Source of the DNA: Hanleya hanleyi
Taxonomy: Eukaryota; Mollusca; Polyplacophora; Lepidopleurida; Hanleyidae
NCBI GenBank assembly: GCA_036873755.1
Contig: JAVTVY010016055.1
Coordinates: 1 to 64,000 of the forward strand
Reading direction: 5' to 3'
DNA: 64,000 nucleotides
A program made the position numbers and the translations under genes. A model generated the notes under the pieces. It saw nothing but the letters and a program-made list of their open reading frames with translations. It was not told the DNA's origin and made no database searches. The number at the start of each line of letters is the position of its first letter. The stretch's first letter is position 1. This document shows, one piece after another, positions 45,076-56,594 of this stretch.

Positions 45076-46439
45076 GTTGACAAAATAATTTTCCGTTTGG
45101 GCCAGGCAGTGGAGGTAAATTTATTTTTTGATGTTAATAATGGTTTTCTGTGTCTGTGATTGAATTTTTTAGTAACGTAAGGTATTTTTTCGGTGTGCAA
45201 TTGCTGAATGGATTTTAAAATAATTATTCGATGTACCGGTAGGCATACGTGTAATCTTGAAGAAGACCTATAGGCTACTTATATTATTTTCTGGTTGTCA
45301 ATTGCCACACAAATAAATTATGAATATGAATCAGATTCAGTGACTTCATTCTTGTACATGTCTACAATAACAATGTCATTGAGCTTTGGCTGCAGGTTGC
45401 TGTGTGCATGAATACATAAACCATGAATGAAAGCTGATCTGCTTCCTGGGCAACAACGTTCACTATGATGCGGACACCGACCTCTGCAATATTGTAGGGT
45501 TACTACCAAAATGTTATCTTGTTTAGTTCAGATAATATACAATTTTTAATCTTCGGTGTTGTGTTCTTTATCGGGGAAAGGTAATTTAATTGGGTTGTCA
45601 AACAATTGTGATAACAGTTGAACGCCTCAACAAAATTGTTTCCATCGTCCACTGGTACCACATATGCAACTCTCATTTGCCTAGACTTTCTTTACAGTAT
45701 TGATGAAGTCTCTTCAATAATTAGAGCTAAGCTTCACAAATTCACATCACGTATGCAACGAGAGACACATCAGAAATATATTGAACAGGACCAATTCCTT
45801 CCCTGTTTTTTAGCAGCCTTGGATGCTTTCATTATAGAGATATCGGTCCAAATGTGATGTACCGTTAGGGTTATGTGTATTGTCCTTCAAATCCAGTGAA
45901 GGTGAACATATATCCTTCACTTTGTCATGTATATAGCGATCATCCACAGCTATTTAGTTTTCATTGCATCAAATTGTCTTTTGGTATGCTCATATTTTCG
46001 GAAAGTATAGTATGAGAGCATCTGTATTATACAAAATTTGAACAAAATATATCGTCTCTGGTTGCTTCCTTTTAGTTTTAAATTGTCCTCCTGGCCCTAT
46101 ATTGAACTGTTTGGGTCAGGGTGAAAACACCAACATTTCGCCGTAAGTCTGTATTCTTTTGACAATCGGCCTTTTATCCTGTTATATTGAAAACGTACGA
46201 GATTAATAGATTACAGATACCTAAACATAATTCTTTGTTGAGTGGTAAATTGTTTCCTTTTAACTTTGAAAACTGTGAAATGTGCCGATTCGTCGATTAG
46301 AATAGAATGTTTGGCTTGAGCGATGGGCTACTCTTCGCCAAGTATTGTTATTCTAACGTCTTAATCACCGGTGAACTTTAACCCGTACCGGTGTTTCTCT
46401 CCATATGTCGTAATGTTGTTAACTGTCATTTTAATATTA
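45076..46439. other. Unassigned AT-rich DNA
   Basis: No supported gene. The short frame at 45,618-45,857 shows no domain. Confidence 0.4.
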
Positions 46440-47745
46440 GACAGAGTGTTTGATGGGAGAACGGCAGCAGATAATCACTGAAGGGAATAGCTAGAGACGG
46501 GAAATCTCATAATTACGCAAATACACGGGCAATAAGTAGATAGTAATAAATATAATTGATGAATAAATGACATGAGTCTATAGACTATGTTTATGTACAC
46601 TATGATTGTTCCTCTTTGAATTAGGTGCTCGATCTGTTATATGAATTAGGTCTTTGGATTATGGACTCGGAAATTCTTTAACGACGACGGCTGAATAGTG
46701 AATGACGGAATAGAAGCTTGTATGTGACTGGTTTCACTCTGCTAATGTTATATCAGAGCGGGTATGTTTGTAAGAATTTAAATGAACTGATATTAACTGT
46801 AATATTCCCAAAATCGCTGTCGATTTAGATGCTATGCTATTTTGTGTCAAAAACAAATAGGACACGGAAATGAAAGGTGCGGGATATTTAACTGAGTTGT
46901 CCTCATGACGGGGTCAAATTATCCAAGGTCAGCGTCCAGAAGCCTTGTCAAAATCATATGTCAGTTTCACAGGCTCATTATGTTGCTCAAGTAGATCCAA
47001 AGAAGCATGTTCAGTTCAAAAGGTGAAACAAAAACCGATGACAATTTGTGTAAGATGAGATAATATCTGAAAGATGTGTCCCACTAAAATTTGTAATGCT
47101 CATGGGTGGGGGAGCAATTTTGTCCCTGTGGACACATTCTCATTGGCTATATTGTTATACGTTTGAGCGGTAAAGCCAGGGACTGATTTTGCGAAATCTC
47201 ATTTGATGCAATTTTCGCACTAGAATCTTCAAGTTCACTGAAAACCTCTCTTGACCCATGCATGTTCACCTGGGCCTGAAATGCATTTGGACAAGTACCA
47301 TCGCCTGGGCGAGTGAGGTTGCATAAAATCGGTGTTAAGCTGCCTGGCGGATCAAGACATTACTGGACGCAACTGTTAGAGAATATTCTATTTTCAAGTT
47401 GTGCTCAGCCCATTTTTACTGAACAAGTACGACCGTGTTTAGTGGATTGTGTCCAATTTTTGCTCTCAAATAACAGTGTTTGTGATAGCAAACTCCACCA
47501 GTCAAGTTCTGATTATTTGTTTAGCACTACAGAGGTCAAACCTGGTTGATATCAATATAACAGCCTTTGTGGATTCCTTGTCTCATAATATACGTAATCA
47601 TTGTCGCTCTATATGGGGTAAAGTTAGAATCAGCAGGCGGAACATTGTCATTAAAGTATGCGACTTACTTCTTTTCATAAGGAAGTTAAAAGTCCTACTT
47701 TACAAACCTTTGGTAAAATTAGACTGACTAAGGTAAGATATTAAG
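46440..47745. repeat. Segmental duplication, copy B (5' part)
   Basis: 46,440-46,720 matches the fucosyltransferase 3' flank at 27,190-27,480, and 46,611-47,742 matches 1-1,465 at roughly 93-95% by eye. This places the junction of a duplicated segment whose other end is off the left edge of the window. The frames at 47,313-47,549 and 47,449-47,727 correspond to the disrupted frames at 984-1,464 and are not conserved as proteins. Confidence 0.8.
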
Positions 47746-48058
47746 GATAGCTTTCCCCATAGAGGCAGTTTTTGCACCTCCGTGATAATTTGTCATCTGT
47801 ATCAATAAATATACAAGATAACCATAATAAACTATATATTTTATGAAAGCATACATCGTAGGGATTCCAAATATATGATTTGTATAACCGACGCTGCTAT
47901 TGTGTAGAAATTATTCCAATTTATTAAAATGGAAACAATAGCGTCCATTTTTCAATTGAAATTTCATGAAAACTGTTGGTCTTGTTTCAACTTTGGAGGT
48001 ATACCTTGATAGGAGACAATTCGAACTAGTAAACTTTATCTAATTTTTTCACGTTTCA
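47746..48058. other. Unique spacer in copy B
   Basis: About 310 bp of AT-rich DNA with no counterpart in copy A. It replaces 1,466-6,039 of copy A. No signal recognised. Confidence 0.4.
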
Positions 48059-48538
48059 GGCGGAACGATCTTACTTCAGCCAGTCGTAAATCGAAAAAGT
48101 TTGGCAAATGTATACTGAATCCTTGATATATTTGAGCGCAAGTCTAGGCTACCTGGCATGGAGGGTCATTGGTGGCGACGAATATTAGCGAATATAGTTT
48201 TCTCATTATGTGCGCAACAGGTTTACTACATATTGAGTAGGGCCGTTTTTATTAGTAGTTTCTGACACTGACAGACCAACATACCATCTTCCAAATCAGT
48301 CCCGTTTAGGTTGGATCGAACTCCAGTTAATCCAATCTCACCACTTATACATTCCTCTACTGCTCACCTTGTCATCAGTCACATTTAAAATGAGTCTAGA
48401 GACAGAAAAACAGTCACAAATCATATGAAAGAGCAGCGCTACATTAAATGATGTTATCAATTTATTCGATCATCTTGAGCCACAATCGCAAGTTCGCCTC
48501 GTTATTCTAGTTGTTGGGTCAAATTACTGTGGTAAATG
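48059..48538. repeat. Segmental duplication, copy B (left of the LTR element)
   Basis: Matches 6,035-6,503 and ends in the target duplication AAATG at 48,534-48,538. Includes the 3' half of the MITE at 5,851-6,245. Confidence 0.8.
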
Positions 48539-48766
48539 TGTAATATTTTCCAACAACAACGATTCAAAGATGTACTGAGATTTCGTTTAATTCAACTCCG
48601 ACTCAAAATGGCTCCTGCAAACACGCCGCCAAAATACACGCGACCAGAGTACGCGATTCACATTGACTAGAAGAGAGTTACACTGGACGAGTTCAAAGAC
48701 ATGAAGACTATGGGGGTGTCAAATCCCAAAGCGAGATTACATGTAGACCTACAATAATATATGACA
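48539..48766 (-). repeat. 3' LTR
   Basis: On the minus strand it begins TGTCATATATTATTG and ends GGAAAATATTACA, i.e. TG...CA. Matches 55,548-55,773. Confidence 0.92.
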
Positions 48767-48782
48767 CCTCCCCTTTATTTTT
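48767..48782 (-). promoter_or_regulatory. Polypurine tract
   Basis: Minus strand AAATAAAGGGGAGGTG lies directly before the TG of the 3' LTR, the expected primer site for second-strand DNA synthesis. Confidence 0.85.
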
Positions 48783-49364
48783 TTTTATTATTATTTTTTT
48801 TTAATAAAGAAAAACTGTCTCATAATGTTCCATAATGAACTAGAACAAATACCTAATCCAATATTTGAACACACACTTCCCAACAGGTCACAGTGAACTA
48901 ACAGTCCTATAAATGTTTGTTCTATACACAGTGAAGATTGAGCTTGATTAGTGACACTGTGATGGAGTTCCAACGCAACAGAATACAATCGCAATACTAC
49001 ATGTACATGTATAAAGTGTATGCGGTACACTTACTATTAAGTTTCACACTTTGCTAAAAGTTGAGTTCAGATGTTGTATGGTACAGTCAGTACATGTGCA
49101 TGTAGAGTGTTGAGTTCAGATGTTGTATGGTACAGTACATTTACATGTAGAGTGTAGTCAGAACAAATACTATCACGTTTCACGAGTTTTGATGTTGAGT
49201 AATCCTATTACTCAGCAATTTACACTTAAACTGAATTTCAAAGTTGGTTAACCACTTAACCTCACAAAATTCAACATAGTTCATAGATCCAGTGTATTAT
49301 GGGGTTACACACTTCGGATCTTGTAGTATGAAAGGTTGCGGATGCCGTCTGTATCTCCCCTCTG
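48783..49364 (-). other. Internal non-coding region next to the 3' LTR
   Basis: Includes a T-rich run at 48,778-48,803 and a tandem duplication of about 50 bp at 49,060-49,160 (GTTGAGTTCAGATGTTGTAT twice). No coding frame supported. Confidence 0.5.
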
Positions 49365-49689
49365 GGATTAGTCCGTGAGCTACTAGGGCTCACATTGCAC
49401 CTTCTCTCTGCCAGCAGACCGAAACTGTGTTTTATGTGCTTTGGGGACATGTCAGTCAAGAGTCAATTTGTTAACAGTCGAAGCCACTACCTCTTTGTCA
49501 CTTTACTCCTGTGCTTAATAAGGTTACTTTTTGTGACAATAGGGTAGGGTTGCCATCTTCCATAATTATTATCTAATCTTGTAATGTTGGCCACATATTC
49601 TCAGCATTGAATATTTACAAGAATATCACCATTTGTTGTACACAGGACATACAAGTTTGGCAGAGCGGGCGTTTTGGGGTGCGTGAGGG

Positions 49690-50660
49690 TGTGCTTGAGC
49701 GTGAGGGACCATTCTTGGTTCGAATGTGTCGTGTGAGGTGTCAAAGTGAAGCCCCTCGGTATGTAGACCACGACTTGAGGGATCTCCACATGATCTGTGA
49801 CGTCATTGCTGACGTCATCAGTAGGAGTAGTAGCCAAAGTAGGCATTTTGAGGGTTTGAAGGAAGGTTTTTGGGGTAGAGATGGACCATCCGTGGTCTAA
49901 ATGGACCGTGTGGGGTGTCATCTTGTAACTCTCTGCATGTAGATGACGAATGGTATAGTTTTTGTTGGAAGTCGCATCGTGCTGCTCATGCGCAGTTGAG
50001 CAGTAGTAACAAAAGATGTCATTTAGGGCGTGGGCAATGACATGTTTGGGCAATCAAGGGACCCATGTTTGGTCCAAATGGACAGGTTGGGATATCCTAG
50101 TGAAGCTTTCGTGGGATAGTCAGATAGGCGTGTTTTTCATTGGAATTCAGGCCAATCTGCGCATGCGCAGTTGGTGTGTAGTAAGTAAAGTGGTCATTCT
50201 GGAGGTGCGCAGGGGTATATCTGAGAGATTGCGGTCCTATATCTCACCCAAAGATGGAGTATAGGGTGTCATCGTGAAGCTCACGTGCTGTAGACCACGA
50301 CTTGAGGGATTTCCATGTCATCTGTGCCGTCATCAGCACGAGTGGTAACGAAAGCGGCCATTTTAGGGGTGCGTAGTGGTGTGTTTGTGTGACTGAGGGA
50401 CCATTCTTGGTCCGAATGGGACGTGTGGGGTATCATATCGAAGCTTTCGTGGAACAGTGTCCGACTGGTCCGGTGTGTCATAGAAGTAGGGGATATAGCT
50501 AGCATGCGCAGACAGCAAATAGTGGAAAAGGGGCACTGGAATGGAATTTTAGCCTTGAGGTGAACCATCCGTGGTCTGAATGGGTCGTATGGGGTTTCGT
50601 GGTGAAGGGCTCGTAGGGTAGCGTCGGATTGGACTGGTGTGTAGCCTAGTATCATCGTTC
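49690..50660. repeat. ~174-bp tandem repeats (six degenerate units) in the left arm
   Basis: Unit starts at about 49,707, 49,883, 50,060, 50,232, 50,399 and 50,571 (spacings 167-177). Consensus pieces: GGACCATTCTTGGTCCGAAT, GTGTGGGGTATCAT, GAAGCTTTCGTGG and CATGCGCAG. The same units appear inverted at 50,935-51,530. Long minus-strand frames here (50,053-49,601 and 50,655-50,281) arise from the periodic sequence (repeated TPHT-x-H-S) and are not called as genes. Confidence 0.8.
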
Positions 50661-50665
50661 TGCAA

Positions 50666-50934
50666 ATGTGCAGTCTGACAGTAGTATTGAGCTCTTATCC
50701 AATCAGATGCCGCCATTTGAGAAACTACAGAGCTCGGAACTGTGGGATGGGTCGGTTGAGAACTTGGAGCTCGGAGCTCTTGAAGTCGGAGCTCTCGGAG
50801 CTCGGAGCTCTTGGAGTCGGAGCTTGGAGGTCTTGGAGATAGAAAGTGATGTCAACACAGGCATGCGCACGTACCTGTGGTACACCCTGTACACTATAGC
50901 CCGTAGTGCATATGGTACACCAGGATGCATGCGA
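50666..50934. repeat. Loop of the inverted repeat with GGAGCTC-rich stretch
   Basis: 50,755-50,845 is built of GGAGCTC / CTTGGAGTC words, about ten near-repeats, itself largely palindromic (GAGCTC). The rest has no recognisable signal. Confidence 0.7.
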
Positions 50935-51789
50935 TGATACCAGTCCAATCCGACGCTATCCCACGAGCCCTTCACTACGGAACCCCACACAAACCATTCG
51001 GACCACGAATGGTCCACCTAGAACCTAAAATCCCATTCAAGTGCCCCTTTTCCACTATTTGCCGTCTGCGCATGCTAGCCATATCCCCTACTTCTATGAC
51101 ACACCGGACCAGTCGGACGCTGTTCCGCGAAAGCTTCGATATGATACCCCACACGTCCCATTCGGACCTTCGCATGAGTAGCACGATGCGACTTCCAACA
51201 AAAACCATACCATTCGTCATCTACATGCAGAGAATTACAAGATGACACCCCACACGGTCCATTTAGACCACGGATGGTCCATCTCTACCCCAAAAACCTT
51301 CCTTCGCACCCTCAAAATGCCTACTTTGGCTACTACTCCTACTGATGACGTCACCAATGACGTCACAGATCATGTGGAGATCCCTCAAGTCGTGGTCTAC
51401 ATACCGAGGGCTTCACTTTGACACCTCACACGACGCATTCGAGCCAAGAATGGTCCCTCAATCGCTCAAGCACACCCTCACGCATCCCAAAACGCCCGCT
51501 TTCGCTACTACTCCTACTTTTGTATGTATGGTCCCTGTGTGACGTCATACCCAACAAATAGTGATATTATCTTGTAAATATTCGATGCAGCAATCAATGC
51601 TGAATAATATGTGGCCAACATTATAAAGATTGGATAATAATTATGGAAGATAAGACTATTCTTGTAACCCTACCCCCTATTGTCACAAAAAATTGTACTT
51701 ATTAACACAGGAGTAATTTCAAAGTGATTAAAAGGGTAGTGAGTCCCAGTTTATCGACTGTTAACAAATTGTTTCTTATTTAACATGTC

Positions 51790-54335
51790 CTAAAGCACAT
51801 ACAAAACATAGTTTCGGTCTGTAGTGGGGGGGGGGGGGTGCAAGGTGAGCCCTAGTAGCTCACGGACTAGATGTGCTGGAGAGGAGGGGGAAGCCACTCT
51901 AGTTTCACTCGATGAGGGCAAACCTACACCCGTAAAACGAGGCTCGAGGTCAGGTGTAATTTCAGGAGGTGGTTCTGCAGTTCTTAGTAGATGACGTCTG
52001 TTCCTCCGTGGAACGCTGCCTGTTGCTGACTGGACTATATAAGGCCTAGGACAGGCATGATGCTCAGTTACTATTGCAGGGTTCCACACACCATTTTGCC
52101 TAATACGAACCTCATCGTTCACGTCCAACTTAGGCACCGGTTTTGCCTCTCGGTCATAGTAGCACTTTTGTTTCTGCTGTAATTTAAGAAGTTCTGATCG
52201 AACATCTGTCACAACATCAGGTTGTAGCAGATGTGTAGCTGTAGGGAGTTTTGACTTCTACTATTTAGAATCTGAGCAGGGGAGTATTTTAGACCAGTTA
52301 CTAGGGCGTTTCTGTATTCCAGCGATGCCATGTATGGGTCATCAGCTTTCTTCAGCAGCTGTTTTACAGTCCCAATCGTTCGCTCACTCATACCATTTGA
52401 CTGTGGATACCTGGAACTAGATGTCACAATTCTAAATCCCCATGATTGCGAACTGCTGTAGCTCACGAGTAGCAAATGGCATATTATCTGCTATCAACTC
52501 TCAAAGAGAGATTTCAGTTGGGTAACTACTGCGCCACCAGTCTTATGTTTCAGCAGGCAGACCTCTGGAAACTTGAAATAATAATTCACAACGCACAGGT
52601 AGTCATGTCCCCTAAGCTCAAAGAAGTCTGCACTTACTTTTTGCCAAGGGCGGTCTGGAACTTCATGGGGCATGAGAGGTTCCTTTTGGTTGTTCCTACG
52701 ATACTGGGCGCATTTGCTGCAGCGCGCCACAGTATCTTCTATATCCTGAGAGATACCGGGCCAGTAAAGTATATCGCGTGCACGCGCCTTGCACTTTTCT
52801 ATTCCCAGGTGGCTCTCATGCACTTTCTCAAGAATTTCACCTCTCATTCCGGCCGGAATGATGAGCTTGTCACCGAGAAACATAACTCCTGAATTTGATC
52901 CATCATGTTCCAGTAGTACCTAACACGCTCAGGAACATTTCGTTTGGACATTGGCCAACCACACTTAGCCAATCTCTGTAAGTCAACACGGCAGTCAACA
53001 TCCCTTGTGGCATGCTGCAATTCACACAGTTTCTCTGGAGTCGTGGGTAGGGTCTTGACTAGATTATGCACCATGACCGCCATATCAGATGCAAAGTCTT
53101 GATCAACTGATTCATCCTGGAGGTAGGCACGTGATAATGCATCTGCGACATGCATTTGTGGTCTTGGATTGTAGACAATATCTACCGAGTACTTTTGTAA
53201 TCTAAGAAGCATTCTCTGGAGCAGCGGTGATGCCTTACTCAGATTCTGTTTACTGATCATCTCCAGTGGCTTCTGATCAGTTTCAATACCACAGTTCTGC
53301 CATACACATACTGATTGAACTTCTCACATGAAAAAATAATCGATTAAAGTTCTTTCTCGATCTGCGCATAAGTTTGTTCGGCTTCTGTGAGTCACCTTGA
53401 CGCATAAGCCACTGGGTGACCTTGTTGCATGAGGCAAGCTCCTAGACCAGATTTCGACGCATCGAATTGTATCACAACAGGAGAGTGGCCATCGAAGAAC
53501 TTCAGTGTGGGCGCACTAGTCAAGGCTAGATTGATTTTCTCGAAGGCACTGTCCTGGTCACAGTCCCAGAACCAATCAGTGTCCTTTTTCAGAATCGACG
53601 GAAGAGGTCCTGTGAGAACAGACAGGTTGGAGACGAACTGTCCAAGGTAAGTCACCATTCCCAAGAACCTTTGAAGATCTTGCTTGTTTTCTGGTCTCGG
53701 GTATTCGTTGATGGCTCTCACTTTTTCTGGGTCAGGTTTGAGGCCATCGGCCGAGACCACATTGCCCGCGTAGGTCACCTCGCTCACACGAAATTGAAAT
53801 TTCTTCGGATTGAACTTCACATTGTTTACCCTAGCACGCTCTAACACCTGTTTCATTATACGATCATGTGTAGGCACATCCTCTGCCGCAATGATGATGT
53901 CATCAAAGAAAATTTCCACACCATCTATGTCCCCAAACAACTTCTCGTTGCGCTTCTGAAAGATTTCTGGGGCCGAAGAGATTACAAAAGGGCACCTAAG
54001 GAACATATAGCGGCCATAAGGGGAATTGAATGTGCACAGTTCTGAACTTTCGTTGTCAAGTTTGATCTGCCAGAAGCCATCTTTCTCATCCAAGATGGAG
54101 AACACACATTTGCCATTTTATCGTGATGCAATGTCTCCGGCTATGTGAATCCTGTAGTGCTCTCGCTTGATCGCTTTGTTCAAGTCTTTCGGGTCTAAGC
54201 ACAGACGAAGGGAGCCATTTTTCTTTTCAAGGATCACAAGACTATTAACCCAGTCTGTGGGCTTGACCACTTTGACTATGACGCCATCTTTTTCTAAGTC
54301 ATCTAGAGTGTTTAAAGTTTTTCATGCAGGCTAAG
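51790..54335 (-). pseudogene. Ty3/gypsy pol: RT, RNase H, integrase (broken)
   Basis: In minus-strand order: RT from about 54,330 (one in-frame stop near 54,122; FSILDEKDGFWQI, FFDDIIIAAED with the two active-site aspartates, FLGMVTYLGQF), RNase H (QFDASKSGLGACL at about 53,460), a frameshifted connection near 53,390-53,260 (YNPRPQMHVADALSRA), integrase zinc region with H-H-C-C spacing (ESHLGIEKCK...CSKCAQY), integrase core (SADFFELRGHDYLC; a frame change with small deletion near 52,480 next to the second catalytic aspartate; PQSNGMSERTI with the glutamate), and a C-terminal tail to 51,790. Domain order (RT-RH-IN) is that of Ty3/gypsy rather than Copia. The enzyme cannot be made from this copy. 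Confidence 0.9.
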
Positions 54336-54638
54336 TGGCACTTGTCTCGGAGGGTGAATTACAGGAGTAGCGTCAGTTTACAACTCAATATGGTACTCAC
54401 CTGGCATTTCACCAAGACCCTGAAACACATAACTGAATTCCTTCAAAAGTTCATCCTTGTCCGAACAGCTTTCATTTACTGCATCAATTTTCCGTACAAG
54501 GTCCAACTGGGCACACGCGTGTAATCCAAGTATAGGTGGAGGAGACACATCCGCAATGTAGAACTCTAAACTGTGCGAAACGTCATTGACAGTGCAATCA
54601 AGCGAGGCTTTGCCTTCAGGTATCTCCTTATGATTGCC

Positions 54639-54971
54639 CTAGGATGACAACACATTTGTTTTTTGTAAGTTTGTTTGCACTGAAAGTTTTTCATACACAC
54701 TGAGAGGCAACACAATGGCCTCCGCACCAGTATCTAGCTTGAAATCTACAGTTTCACCATTCACACAGAATTTGGTGACACAGGCTTTTTCACTGGAGTG
54801 TACATTCACAGTCAGCTGACCAATAAAAAGTTGCTCTGAATCAGAACTATCACTGTCTACACCACCCACAGCACCATGCTGTGCATTTTCCTGTACTCTG
54901 TGAATTTTCTTCTTGTGGTTTTGGCACATTTTAGAGAAATGCGTAACATATTTTACCAAATGCAGGGGCAA
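54639..54971 (-). pseudogene. Ty3/gypsy aspartic protease fragment
   Basis: The minus-strand frame contains the retropepsin motif FKLDTGAEAIVLPLSVY after a stretch with EQLFIGQLTVNV. The upstream part CQNHKKKIHRVQE is the end of the gag zinc knuckle region. The frame stops at 54,639, before the RT region; about 300 bp between them has no continuous frame. Confidence 0.8.
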
Positions 54972-55522
54972 TGTCTACGCCCACAGCGTTTACAGTTATA
55001 GCTTTGTGGCACAATTCTCTCAGGAAAATGATCCTTTTTCTGCTCAGAGATAGCATGTACAGGCTTCTCATCGGCTGCATTTCTCATTTCTTTGAGCTGA
55101 CTGGCTGTAGCCTCACTGGCGCGACAATATGACAGTGCCTTGTCTAAAGTTAAATTGTCTACATTCTCATGTAAATGTAAATGAGCCTTCTCATTACGGA
55201 TCCCAAAAACTACACGATCACGAATCATAATATCTGTAGGTTCAGTGTACTCAGTTTTTTATCATCTTTTTCAAATTCGTGACCTCGGATTACAATAGTC
55301 CTGGAATTTCTTTATCACCTCTGTCACCTTTTTATTGTCTTCGCCGTCCGTCCAGTCCGTCCCTCCCAACGCAATGAAGGAGTATTACAACTTGCACATC
55401 TTCATCCTTGACGTCGGCACCCGAGGCTTTCAAATACAGAGCAAATCGTTGTTCCCAGCGTTTCCAGTTCTCGCTGATATTTCCCTCGAGGCACAGGAGT
55501 CCGGCGGTTCAAACTGCTCCAT
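54953..55522 (-). pseudogene. Ty3/gypsy gag remnant
   Basis: A likely start codon lies at 55,522-55,520, shortly after the PBS. A one-base shift follows within about ten codons, then a recognisable gag segment (SENWKRWEQRFALYLKASG), stops near 55,320, and an internal deletion. The frame from 55,228 carries MIRDRVVFGIRNE, CRASEATASQ and the CCHC-like knuckle YNCKRCGRRH. Compared with usual gag of this group, much of the middle capsid region is missing. Confidence 0.75.
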
Positions 55523-55529
55523 TTTAACC

Positions 55530-55547
55530 AGTTTACCGCTGCCACCA
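55530..55547 (-). promoter_or_regulatory. Primer binding site
   Basis: On the minus strand the LTR end is followed by TGGTGGCAGCGGTAAAC. It starts with TGG, complementary to a tRNA CCA end, as required for minus-strand priming. The tRNA species is not assigned. Confidence 0.7.
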
Positions 55548-55773
55548 TTTAATATTTTCCAACAACAACGATTCAAAGATGTACTGAGATTTCGTTTAAT
55601 TCAACTCCGACTCAAAATGGCGCCTGCAAACACGCCGCCAAAATACACGTGACCAGAGTACGCGATTCACATTGGCTAGAATAGTTACACTGGACGAGTT
55701 CAAAGACATGAAGACTGTGAGGGTGTCAAGTCCCAAAGCGGAATTACATGTAGACCTACAACAATATTTGACA
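55548..55773 (-). repeat. 5' LTR
   Basis: Minus strand TGTCAAATATTGTTGTAGG to AATATTAAA; the final CA is mutated on the inner side. Matches the 3' LTR at about 95%. Confidence 0.92.
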
Positions 55774-56058
55774 AAATGAATCAACAATGACACCAGAGGA
55801 GGCACTTCTTCTAATCGGAAAAATACCACTTACCGCAAACTCTGTATGATATCCTACTCTATTACCTTAGCGGCACATATATAACCCACAGATAACCATT
55901 GCTTGATGTATTCTGAAATATGACCAAACCGTTTCTCAAAGTTGGTATACTAGCGAAGGAATACTTCTCCGACTGACCTCACTTAAACAAAGCTGATGCA
56001 TTAAAGTTTGCCCGGCCGATCCATGCAGCTTATGCAGAAACGTCACTTCTGTGAGATT

Positions 56059-56358
56059 GGCGCAAACCACCACTTGATTGGTAATGTACCTGACCAGGCG
56101 AGAAATGGTTTGCGATACATTTTTCAAAGGTTTCAAAAGTATCAAAATTACCTTTCCGACTTTTAACGGAAATATCTGGGTCATGTTGATTGTAGTGCGT
56201 TAGAAATTCAAATGGCGGGAGGTTGTATATTGGACTGTTTATGTTTGAGCAGAACATCCAAGCTACCTGGAGTAGCGCGTCAATTGTGGCGGTATTTTTC
56301 CAAGATGTGCTTAGCCGATTTACCACATAATGAGTAAGGCCGTTTTAGTGGTTGGTAA
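56059..56358. mobile_element. CAAACC/GGTTTG MITE, short copy (paralogue of 6,758-7,037)
   Basis: Starts TTGGCGCAAACCACCACTTG and ends GGCCGTTTTAGTGGTTGG. Orthologous to the insertion in copy A. Confidence 0.6.
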
Positions 56359-56594
56359 CCAGACGCTTGTTTCAGCACCAGTTCGCCAGTTCAGCCGTGA
56401 GCTCACATATTCGCCATTGGTTGAGATTTTGTGGTACACGATACAATAATAGTCTCAAACCATTCAAAGTAGCAACCATTCATGTGCACGGGCTTGACAT
56501 ATGATCAAAGAAACTAGTCAAGCATATATTTTGAGCATGAAAACTTATTGGCAAGACTAGCTATTTTTATGTGTGTATGTATGATATATTACAT

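Larger units (their letters stand above)
49365..51885. repeat. Large inverted repeat inside the LTR element
   Basis: Left arm 49,365-50,665, right arm 50,935-51,885, separated by about 270 bp. Outer parts match as GTCCGTGAGCTACTAGGGCT / reverse complement at 51,850-51,870, then TGTTAACAGTCGA / TCGACTGTTAACA, then the body. The right arm includes the last ~100 bp of the integrase gene, so the left arm is an inverted copy made from this element or a sister. The right arm lacks about 420 bp of the left arm near 51,168. Confidence 0.85.
48539..55773 (-). mobile_element. Ty3/gypsy-type LTR retrotransposon, decayed, complete borders
   Basis: 7,235 bp with ~226-bp LTRs at both ends, 5-bp target duplication AAATG (48,534-48,538 and 55,774-55,778), PBS next to the 5' LTR, PPT next to the 3' LTR, and gag-protease-RT-RNase H-integrase order on the minus strand. 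The empty site is present in the paralogous block at 6,499-6,503. The LTRs differ at about 10-11 positions plus a small indel (about 95% identity). All coding parts carry frameshifts, stops or deletions. About 3 kb between integrase and the 3' LTR is a large inverted repeat of unknown role. Confidence 0.92.

Noticed and set aside
49601..50655. Minus-strand proteins with TPHT repeats
   Set aside because: The frames are by-products of the ~174-bp tandem repeat, are not aligned between units, and show no start or domain support.
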